From contig NZ_JAUOPH010000004.1 of the NCBI RefSeq assembly GCF_030546935.1, positions 434,001-498,000 on the forward strand: a stretch of 64,000 nt of DNA, written 5' to 3'. The notes beneath the pieces were generated by a model. That model was not told the DNA's origin, did not search any database, and saw nothing but the letters and a program-made list of their open reading frames with translations. Source of the stretch: Marinobacter sp. 2_MG-2023 (lineage in GTDB: Bacteria; Pseudomonadota; Gammaproteobacteria; Pseudomonadales; Oleiphilaceae). Made by a program: the position numbers and the translations under genes. Within the stretch, counting starts at the first letter, position 1, and each line of letters begins with the position of its first letter. Below, in pieces: positions 17,688-24,326 of the stretch.

Positions 17688-19421
17688 ATGAAAATTAACG
17701 ACATCCCTGTAATCGACACCGACGTTCTGGTCATTGGCGGCGGCACAGCAGGCCCCATGGCGGCAGTCACTGCCAAAGAGCAAGACCCAAGCCTCAGAGT
17801 CATACTGCTGGAAAAAGCCAACGTTAAACGGTCCGGAGCCATATCCATGGGAATGGATGGCCTGAATAACGCCGTAGTGCCGGGCCATGCAACTCCAGAG
17901 CAGTACGTCAAAGAAATCACCATCGCCAACGATGGCGTCGTGCACCAGCCAGCACTCATGGCCTATGCCACTCGCTCGTTCCCGATGATCGAGAAGCTGG
18001 ACTCCTGGGGAGTTCACTTCCAGAAAGACGAAACCGGCGATTACGACATGAAAAAGGTTCACCACCTGGGCACCTACGTACTGCCCATGCCGGAGGGCCA
18101 CAACGTCAAGAAGATCCTTTACCGTCGCCTGCGCCGCAACCGTGTCGAAATCGAAAATCGCTTCACTGCTACACGCCTGCTGAAAGATCCGGACGGCAAC
18201 ATTGCTGGCATGATCGGCGTAAACACCCGTACGGCCGAACCGATCATCATTCGTGCCAAAGCCGTGATCATGGCCACTGGAGCAGCGGGGCGCATCGGAT
18301 TGCCTACCTCGGGTTACCTGTTCGGCACCTATGAGAACCCGGCCAATAACGGAGACGGCCATGCAATGGCCTATCACGCAGGGGCGGATCTGGCGAACCT
18401 CGAGTGTTTTCAGGTTAACCCACTACTCAAAGACTACAACGGCCCTGCTTGCGCATATGTAACTGGCCCACTCGGCGGCTTTACTGCCAACGCCTTCGGC
18501 GAACGGTTTATCGAATGCGACTACTGGTCCGGCCAGATGATGCTGGAGTTCTTCAAGGAGCTGGAATCCGGTACTGGCCCTGTGTTTCTCAAGCTGGACC
18601 ATCTGGCCGAAGAAACTATCCAGGAAATTGAAACCGTGCTCCACACCAACGAGCGCCCCACCCGGGGTCGCTTCCATGATGGCAGAGATGTGAACTACCG
18701 CGAACGCATGGTGGAAATGCACATTTCCGAGATCGGCTTCTGTTCAGGGCATTCCGCCTCAGGCGTATGGACCGATGAAACCGGCGCAACAACTGTGCCC
18801 GGGCTTTACTGCGCCGGAGACATGGCGAGCGTGGCTCACAACTACATGCTGGGAGCGTTCGTGTACGGGCAGATCTGTGGTGAGAGCGCCGTTGAGTTTG
18901 CGAAGTCGCGGTCAGAACCCAAGCTCGACGAAGACTTCATCATCAAGGAGCTCAAGCGTATTCAGGCTCCGATGAACCGAGCCGACGGCATTCCTCCGGA
19001 GCAAATGGAATATAAGGTTCGCCGCCTGGTGAATGATTACCTGCAGCCTCCGAAAGTGACCAAAAAAATGGAGATCGGCCTGGAGCGCATCCTGGCCGTA
19101 CGGGAAGACGTGCCACTGCTGTGTGCCCGGGATCCCCACGAACTGCTGAGAGCGATGGAAGTGCAGTCCATTATCGATTGCGCCGAAATGGCCGCCAGGG
19201 CGTCCCTGTACCGCACCGAGTCCCGCTGGGGGCTTTATCACTACCGCGTGGATTATCCGGATCAAGACGACAGCGAATGGTTCTACCACAGCCGCTTGTT
19301 CATGAATGAGAAAGGCGAGATGGACCACGGCAAGCGCCCGATTGCGGATTACCTGGTGCCTCTGGGCGATGAAAAAGACGCCTATCAGAAAATGCGGGTA
19401 CAGAAAGCCGCTAACGCCTGA
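17688..19421 (+). CDS. AprA-like FAD flavoprotein (adenylylsulfate reductase alpha / fumarate reductase superfamily)
   Basis: A 577-residue cytoplasmic flavoprotein with an N-terminal FAD-binding motif (DVLVIGGGTAGPMAA) and the AprA-like stretch LLEKANVKRSGAISMGMDG. The C-terminal FAD segment is GLYCAGDMASVAHNYMLGAF. The conserved active-site His in GHSASGVW (near residue 355) aligns with the SHSGEAGFW of AprA rather than with the fumarate-reductase motif. Family enzymes interconvert APS with sulfite and AMP, or reduce small acids. Its substrate is unknown. The very next gene encodes an AprB-like ferredoxin, so the two probably form a heterodimer. AGGAG precedes the ATG. Confidence 0.8.
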   Translation: MKINDIPVIDTDVLVIGGGTAGPMAAVTAKEQDPSLRVILLEKANVKRSGAISMGMDGLNNAVVPGHATPEQYVKEITIANDGVVHQPALMAYATRSFPMIEKLDSWGVHFQKDETGDYDMKKVHHLGTYVLPMPEGHNVKKILYRRLRRNRVEIENRFTATRLLKDPDGNIAGMIGVNTRTAEPIIIRAKAVIMATGAAGRIGLPTSGYLFGTYENPANNGDGHAMAYHAGADLANLECFQVNPLLKDYNGPACAYVTGPLGGFTANAFGERFIECDYWSGQMMLEFFKELESGTGPVFLKLDHLAEETIQEIETVLHTNERPTRGRFHDGRDVNYRERMVEMHISEIGFCSGHSASGVWTDETGATTVPGLYCAGDMASVAHNYMLGAFVYGQICGESAVEFAKSRSEPKLDEDFIIKELKRIQAPMNRADGIPPEQMEYKVRRLVNDYLQPPKVTKKMEIGLERILAVREDVPLLCARDPHELLRAMEVQSIIDCAEMAARASLYRTESRWGLYHYRVDYPDQDDSEWFYHSRLFMNEKGEMDHGKRPIADYLVPLGDEKDAYQKMRVQKAANA

Positions 19422-19431
19422 CCAGACAAGA

Positions 19432-19454
19432 CTGTGGCGCTGAAAGCGCCACAG
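19432..19454 (+). terminator. Hairpin between the flavoprotein and ferredoxin genes
   Basis: CTGTGGCGC and GCGCCACAG form a perfect 9-bp stem with a 5-base TGAAA loop, ten bases after the flavoprotein stop. No T-run follows, so it may partly terminate or set the ratio of the two subunits. Confidence 0.5.
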
Positions 19455-19491
19455 TAAATAACGGATTCCAATACGAGAGAGGAACACCACA

Positions 19492-19725
19492 ATGCCTATC
19501 GCCAATCACCACTCAAGCGTTCCCGTCATCGTAGACGAGGACAAATGCATTGCCGACAAGGGCTGCACCGTGTGCATCGACGTTTGCCCACTGGATGTGC
19601 TCTGGATTAACGAAGAAACCGGCAAGGCGCATATGAAATACGACGAGTGCTGGTACTGCATGCCCTGTGAGGCGGACTGCCCAACCGACGCCGTTACCGT
19701 AAACATTCCCTACCTGCTGCGCTGA
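19492..19725 (+). CDS. Minimal AprB-like 2[4Fe-4S] ferredoxin
   Basis: A 77-residue ferredoxin with two cluster motifs: CIADKGCTVCIDVCP and CWYCMPCEADCP. The first motif has the extended spacing between its first cysteines that is seen in AprB, and CWYCMPC also matches AprB. AprB is about 150 residues, with a C-terminal arm that wraps around AprA; this protein stops straight after the ferredoxin fold, so the arm is absent. It most likely passes electrons to or from the flavoprotein encoded upstream. GAGAGGA precedes the ATG. Confidence 0.85.
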   Translation: MPIANHHSSVPVIVDEDKCIADKGCTVCIDVCPLDVLWINEETGKAHMKYDECWYCMPCEADCPTDAVTVNIPYLLR

Positions 19726-19733
19726 GGTAAGCC

Positions 19734-20693
19734 ATGAAAACCTATGATGATCCCGAACTTCAGGCCATTGCCATAAAGCTTACATCTGACGACCCTGGTA
19801 TCCGGCGTGTTGCGGTCATGGACCTGGTGGATTCCGGCGAACCAGAAGCCGTCGAACTGGTCATTCAAGCGCTCCAGGATCCGGACACCAACGTCCGACA
19901 GGAAGCGGCAAAAGTAGTGGACGAATTCGAAGCTGAAGATATGGCAGACGCCCTGATTTCGGCTCTGAACGACAGCGATGAAGTCGTACGCAACAGCGCA
20001 GCCCACGCCTTGGCCGATCTAAAAGATCCCGCTGCCGCTGAGCCACTCCTGAAAGCCCTTGAAAACAGCACCGACAGCTTTGTGGTTTCCGGCATCCTGC
20101 GTGCACTCAAGCCCCTGCGCAACCCTGGTTCTCAGAGCCCGGCACTACTACGACTGGACGACCCAGATCCACAGGTCCGCCGTGAAGCAGTGGGCGTGAT
20201 TGGTTGGCTAAAGCAGCCTGAAAACCTGCCGGCGCTGGTAAAAACAGCAAAGCATGACATAGATCCGGATGTGCGCCGTGCCGCCACCGGCGCCCTCGTA
20301 TATGCCAATCCACAGCAGGTGGGCCAGCCTTTGGTCAGTCTTCTTAAAGACGAGCATTGGCAAGTGCGCTGTGAAGCTGCCAACAGTATCAGCAAGCTGG
20401 ATCATCAGGCAGCTGCCCCCGCCCTGATGGAAGCCACCAAAGACGACCTTTGGCAAGTACGTGAAAAAGCGGTGGATGCGCTAGGAAAGCTGGGTGTGGT
20501 GGAGGCCATTCCGGTCTTGGGCGAGTGCTCGAAAGACTCCATGAGCAACCTGCGCAAAGCCGCCATAGGCGCCCTGGGCACGATCGCACATAACGATGGT
20601 CGCCCCTATGTGGTGACCGCTCTGGACGATCCCGACCCCGACGTACGCAAACTGGCCCGCTGGGCCATCTCTAAACTGGACGCGGCAGCCTGA
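19734..20693 (+). CDS. HEAT-repeat (PBS-lyase-like) protein
   Basis: A 319-residue cytoplasmic protein built of about nine to ten HEAT repeats of roughly 31 residues (for example DPDTNVRQEAAKVV, DSDEVVRNSAAHAL, DPDPQVRREAVGVI, DPDPDVRKLARWAI). There is no catalytic domain. Such solenoids serve as scaffolds or chaperones, for instance in phycobilin attachment or for redox enzymes. Its place eight bases after the AprB-like gene suggests a role in assembly or in docking the flavoprotein-ferredoxin pair. That role is inferred only from context. Confidence 0.85.
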   Translation: MKTYDDPELQAIAIKLTSDDPGIRRVAVMDLVDSGEPEAVELVIQALQDPDTNVRQEAAKVVDEFEAEDMADALISALNDSDEVVRNSAAHALADLKDPAAAEPLLKALENSTDSFVVSGILRALKPLRNPGSQSPALLRLDDPDPQVRREAVGVIGWLKQPENLPALVKTAKHDIDPDVRRAATGALVYANPQQVGQPLVSLLKDEHWQVRCEAANSISKLDHQAAAPALMEATKDDLWQVREKAVDALGKLGVVEAIPVLGECSKDSMSNLRKAAIGALGTIAHNDGRPYVVTALDDPDPDVRKLARWAISKLDAAA

Positions 20694-20699
20694 CCAAGC

Positions 20700-20727
20700 G
20701 GCCAGCCTGCCCCACAACGGGCTGGCC
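20700..20727 (+). terminator. Intercistronic hairpin between HEAT-repeat gene and fdxA
   Basis: GGCCAGCC and GGCTGGCC form an 8-bp stem around a 12-base loop, seven bases after the HEAT-repeat stop. It has no T-run, so it is more likely an mRNA-processing or stability element than a full terminator. Confidence 0.4.
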
Positions 20728-20759
20728 CTTACCCGCGAACCTTATACCAGGAGACTGCC

Positions 20760-21083
20760 ATGACCTTTGTCGTTACCGAAAACTGTATCCGCTGCAAGTA
20801 CACCGATTGCGTCGATGTATGCCCTACCGACTGTTTCCATGAAGGACCGAATTTTCTGGCAATCAACCCGGAGGCCTGCATCGATTGCAGCCTTTGTGTT
20901 GCTGAGTGTCCGGCGGACGCAATCTTCGATGAGAAAGACCTACCGGAGGATCAACACCATTTCATCCAGCTTAATGCCGAGCTGTCGAAAATCTGGCCTG
21001 TCATTGATGCAACCTCAACACCCATGCCTGACGCAGAAGAGTGGGTCGATCGCCCTGACAAAATGCAATATCTGGAGCGTTGA
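20760..21083 (+). CDS. fdxA: FdxA, seven-iron ferredoxin
   Basis: A 107-residue ferredoxin of the Azotobacter FdI type, with one 3Fe-4S and one 4Fe-4S cluster. Key segments are [20 protein letters not shown] and [12 protein letters not shown], and the C-terminal extension ([15 protein letters not shown], ending MQYLER) is diagnostic. AGGAG precedes the ATG. FdxA is widespread as a stand-alone gene; here it lies in a redox cluster along with a ferredoxin-NADP reductase, so it may carry electrons between that reductase and the AprA-like enzyme. Confidence 0.92.
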   Translation: MTFVVTENCIRCKYTDCVDVCPTDCFHEGPNFLAINPEACIDCSLCVAECPADAIFDEKDLPEDQHHFIQLNAELSKIWPVIDATSTPMPDAEEWVDRPDKMQYLER

Positions 21084-21097
21084 AACATGCCCCAACT

Positions 21098-21107
21098 TGT
21101 CATAACG
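21098..21107. promoter_or_regulatory. Candidate GntR operator TGTCATAACG upstream of the DUF971 gene
   Basis: Third copy of the TGTYATAACR motif, in the 172-base gap between fdxA and the DUF971 gene. It suggests that the DUF971-exporter-reductase-Mrp genes form a separate transcription unit under the same regulator. Confidence 0.4.
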
Positions 21108-21255
21108 AGTTGTTTTCGGACGCTGTCTCTATTGCTGGTGGTTATGTCTGCCGCTGCTCTTGGGAGCGCGCGCCCGATGGAATTGCCTGATCGCCATGTT
21201 CCGCCACCTGAAACTCCGGAATTGGTAATCACATCCTTGATGGGAGGAGGCCTCC

Positions 21256-21567
21256 GTGGCACGACACACCCCTATTGAACCACCCAGAGAAGTGCGCCTG
21301 AAGCGCAAACTCAACACGCTGGAGCTGAGCTGGCCAGACGGGCTGACTACCCAATTGAGTTGTTTGTTGCTGCGCAAATCCTGCGCTTGCTCCCAGTGCA
21401 CCCAGGCCAAACGCACAGGTCGTTTAAGCCTGATCGACGCCGATATTCACATGACCAGTGTCGAACTGTCTGGTGTCAGTGGACTGCAGTTTCACTTCAG
21501 CGACGGCCACTACCGGGGCCTGTACCCCTGGGCGTTCCTGCGAGAACTTAGCGAGCAAGTAGCATGA
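21256..21567 (+). CDS. DUF971 (gamma-butyrobetaine hydroxylase N-terminal-like) protein
   Basis: A 103-residue protein with the DUF971 fold: LNTLELSWPDG, LLLRKSCACSQCTQ and FHFSDGHYRGLYPWAFLREL. The cysteine cluster and a downstream His could bind metal. In plant HCF101, a DUF971 domain is fused to an Mrp-type ATPase that carries Fe-S clusters, and an Mrp ATPase is encoded in this same gene run. A role in Fe-S delivery is therefore a reasonable inference. The GTG start has GGAGGAG seven bases upstream. Confidence 0.85.
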   Translation: MARHTPIEPPREVRLKRKLNTLELSWPDGLTTQLSCLLLRKSCACSQCTQAKRTGRLSLIDADIHMTSVELSGVSGLQFHFSDGHYRGLYPWAFLRELSEQVA

Positions 21568-22571
21568 ATCAGACCCTTCGTTCCATGGACACCATCTGGT
21601 GGGCGCCAGTCCGGCTGCGATACCCCGGAACGGCTCTTTGCGTTGTTCTCGCACTGGCTGGTAGCTTTCTCGCAAGCCAGTATGGAGCGCCGGCATTAAT
21701 GCTGGTACTGCTGCTGGGATTTGGCTTTGCCAGCCAGACCTCTGATTCCAAACTGCAACCCGGAGTGGAGTTCTGCAGCCGCCAGGTATTGCGTGCCGGC
21801 ATTGCCTTACTGGGCGCAAGGATTGGTGTAGAGCAATTGATGACTGTTGGAAGCCTGCCCTTGCTGGTGGTAGTAACCTGCGTGCCGGTTACCATCGGCG
21901 CTGCACTTCTGCTGGGGCGCTGGCTGGGGCTGCCTTCTATGCAAAGCCTCGTGGCTGGGGTTGCTGTCGCCATCTGCGGCGTTTCCGCAGCTATAGCAGT
22001 TGCCGCAGTTATCCCCCAAGGAAAACTGGAAGACCGGCGGCTGTTAGGCGTGCTTGTGGGTGTGACCGCACTAGGCACACTATGCATGCTGGTATTGCCA
22101 CCACTGTTCTCCATGCTGGGCTACAGTGACCCGCAAACTGGCCTGTTGTTAGGCGCCAGTATTCACGACGTCGCCCAGGCCGCGGGCGCGGGATATCTGG
22201 TATCCGACACCGCCGGCGATATCGCCACGCTGACCAAGCTCCTACGCGTGGCCTTGCTGGCCCCATTGGTTTTGCTGCTGGGCGCACTGTTAAACCGCAA
22301 CAGCTCCGGCAATGCGGAATACCCCTGGTTTCTGCTTGGTTTCGTTATTTTGTTCGGCATGAACAGCCTTGGCTGGCTGTCTGAAGGCTTGCGTCATGCA
22401 CTGACCAGCACGTCTCAAGCCTGCCTTCTGGTAACCATGGCCGCTCTGGGCATGCGTACCAGTCTGTCATCCCTGATCAAGCAGGGCTGGCGACCGTTTG
22501 CGTTGCTGGCCCTGCTCAGCACTCTGCTCGTTATTACGGCCATGACATCCCTGGCCACTTACTCACTTTGA
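21564..22571 (+). CDS. YeiH-family putative sulfate exporter
   Basis: A 335-residue membrane protein with about ten hydrophobic segments and the family signatures CSRQVLRAGIALLGARI, GVAVAICGVSAAIAVAAVIP and GASIHDVAQAAGAGY. YeiH-family proteins (PSE family) are described as putative sulfate exporters; the assignment is indirect. Its start overlaps the stop of the DUF971 gene (ATGA). If the flavoprotein makes or uses sulfite or sulfate, this would be the exit for the inorganic product. Confidence 0.88.
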   Translation: MNQTLRSMDTIWWAPVRLRYPGTALCVVLALAGSFLASQYGAPALMLVLLLGFGFASQTSDSKLQPGVEFCSRQVLRAGIALLGARIGVEQLMTVGSLPLLVVVTCVPVTIGAALLLGRWLGLPSMQSLVAGVAVAICGVSAAIAVAAVIPQGKLEDRRLLGVLVGVTALGTLCMLVLPPLFSMLGYSDPQTGLLLGASIHDVAQAAGAGYLVSDTAGDIATLTKLLRVALLAPLVLLLGALLNRNSSGNAEYPWFLLGFVILFGMNSLGWLSEGLRHALTSTSQACLLVTMAALGMRTSLSSLIKQGWRPFALLALLSTLLVITAMTSLATYSL

Positions 22572-22605
22572 CATCACCTGAAACTCGCCAATACGGAGAA
22601 GTATC

Positions 22606-23382
22606 ATGGCTGCACTTGGAACCGAAAACGTCATCAGCGTCCACCATTGGAACGACACTCTATTCAGCTTCAGAACAACCCGCGACCAGAGCCTTCGCTT
22701 TGAAAACGGTCACTTTGTAATGATTGGTTTACCGGTAAACGGCAAACCTCTGCTCCGTGCATACAGCATTGTCAGCGCCAACCATGAAGAATACCTGGAG
22801 TTCCTTAGCATCAAGGTGCCGGATGGTCCGCTTACGTCGAAGCTTCAGCACCTTCAGGAAGGCGACTCATTATTCGTAAGCCGCAAGCCAGTAGGCACAC
22901 TGGTTATGCACGACCTGACGCCTGGCAAAAACCTGTATCTCTTTGGCACGGGGACTGGCCTGGCGCCGTTTATGAGCATTATCCGTGACCCAGAAACCTA
23001 CGACCGTTTTGACAAGGTGGTTCTGGTGCATTGCGTTCGCGAAGTGAGCGAACTGGCCTATCATGATTACCTCACCAGCGAACTTCCAGGCCACGAATTC
23101 CTCGCTGAGATAATCGGCGACAAGCTGATTTACTACCCAACAGTAACCCGGGAACCCTTTCGCAATCAGGGTCGGATTACCACCCTGATCGAATCCGGTC
23201 AGCTGGCTAAAGATACAGGCCTTCCTCAGCTCAACTCCGAAACCGATAGGGCAATGCTGTGCGGAAGCCCTGCAATGCTCAAGGATCTATGCTCCTTGCT
23301 GGACAGCCTCGGTTTCAAAGCCTCGCCTCAGCAGGGCGAGCCTGGCGACTATGTGATTGAACGCGCGTTCGTGGAACAATAA
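22606..23382 (+). CDS. fpr: Ferredoxin--NADP+ reductase
   Basis: A 258-residue flavoprotein of the bacterial Fpr class. The FAD site is RAYSIVSANHEEYLEFLSIK and the NADP site is FGTGTGLAPFMSIIRDPE. The C-terminus ends in an aromatic-poor FVEQ-type tail, near the usual FVE-K-containing end. It transfers electrons between NADPH and ferredoxin. GGAG precedes the ATG. Placed 35 bases after the exporter gene, it probably supplies or drains electrons for the AprA-like enzyme through one of the two ferredoxins. Confidence 0.92.
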   Translation: MAALGTENVISVHHWNDTLFSFRTTRDQSLRFENGHFVMIGLPVNGKPLLRAYSIVSANHEEYLEFLSIKVPDGPLTSKLQHLQEGDSLFVSRKPVGTLVMHDLTPGKNLYLFGTGTGLAPFMSIIRDPETYDRFDKVVLVHCVREVSELAYHDYLTSELPGHEFLAEIIGDKLIYYPTVTREPFRNQGRITTLIESGQLAKDTGLPQLNSETDRAMLCGSPAMLKDLCSLLDSLGFKASPQQGEPGDYVIERAFVEQ

Positions 23383-23396
23383 TTGGAGATATCATC

Positions 23397-24278
23397 ATGC
23401 CCAACCCTGTTTCCTACTTACCCGAGCAAAAACAGAAGCGCCAGCCTCCGGAACATAAAGCTGTTCCGGGAGTAAAGCACCTGATTGCCATCGCGTCTGG
23501 CAAAGGCGGCGTCGGCAAATCCACCACCACCACTAACCTTGCCCTTGCCCTTGCAAGCACCGGCGCCCGCGTTGGCATACTAGACGCAGATCTCTATGGG
23601 CCGAGCCAGCCACGCATGCTGGGCCTGAAGGGCATGCCAGACAGCCCCGATGGAAAAATACTGGAACCGATGATCGGCCATGGCATCCAGACCATGTCCA
23701 TAGGTTTTCTCGTTGATGAAGAGGCTCCGATCATCTGGCGCGGCCCCATGATCACACAAGCTTTGACCCGCCTGATGTACGAAACGCGCTGGGACAATCT
23801 TGACTACCTGCTCGTGGACATGCCACCAGGCACCGGGGACATCCACCTGACCATGGCCCAGCGCATGCCTGTTTCCGGCGCCGTGATTGTAACGACACCA
23901 CAGGACATCGCCCTACTGGACGCCCGAAAAGGGCTGCGTATGTTTGAGAAGGTGAATGTTCCCGTGCTTGGCATTATCGAGAATATGAGTATTCATATTT
24001 GCAGCGACTGTGGCCACCAGGAGCATATCTTTGGCCATGGCGGAGCCCAGCGCATGGCAACGGAGGCAGGTACGGTATTGCTTGGAGAGCTACCTCTGGA
24101 CCTCCGGATTCGCACCGGATCGGACATTGGTGAGCCAATCATGGCCGCAGAACCAGGCGGTCAAATTGCAACGGCCTATAAAACAATCGCGTCCCAGTTA
24201 ACACAAATACTTGCGGAATCTCCTTCCGCAGGGCGAGGGGTAAATGAACCAACGCTTCCTGCCATTGTAATGGACTGA
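23397..24278 (+). CDS. Mrp/NBP35-type Fe-S cluster carrier ATPase (no MIP18 domain)
   Basis: A 293-residue P-loop ATPase of the ApbC/Mrp family. It has GKGGVGKSTTTTNLALALA, the switch segment ADLYGPSQPRML, VDMPPGTGDIHLT, and a CxxC cluster-binding motif in HICSDCGHQEHIFG. Standard bacterial Mrp has an N-terminal MIP18/DUF59 domain of about 90 residues; here only about 27 residues precede the P-loop. It probably carries Fe-S clusters to the ferredoxins and other clients of this cluster. Last gene of the run, 14 bases after fpr. Confidence 0.9.
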   Translation: MPNPVSYLPEQKQKRQPPEHKAVPGVKHLIAIASGKGGVGKSTTTTNLALALASTGARVGILDADLYGPSQPRMLGLKGMPDSPDGKILEPMIGHGIQTMSIGFLVDEEAPIIWRGPMITQALTRLMYETRWDNLDYLLVDMPPGTGDIHLTMAQRMPVSGAVIVTTPQDIALLDARKGLRMFEKVNVPVLGIIENMSIHICSDCGHQEHIFGHGGAQRMATEAGTVLLGELPLDLRIRTGSDIGEPIMAAEPGGQIATAYKTIASQLTQILAESPSAGRGVNEPTLPAIVMD

Positions 24279-24289
24279 TGGTAAGTCCT

Positions 24290-24326
24290 GCCTGCCCGAG
24301 ACGGCAGCTCCTCGTTGCGGGCAGGC
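24290..24326. terminator. Convergent hairpin between the Mrp ATPase gene and the antiporter operon
   Basis: GCCTGCCC and GGGCAGGC pair across a 21-base loop between two convergent genes. A smaller GAGACGGC/CTCCTCG-type pairing may fold inside. No T-run is present, so termination strength is uncertain. Confidence 0.4.

Noticed and set aside
21087..21278. 63-residue plus-strand frame after fdxA with a signal-peptide-like start
   Set aside because: It has no proper ribosome-binding site, overlaps the start of the DUF971 gene, and contains the TGTCATAACG operator candidate, so I treat the region as non-coding leader.
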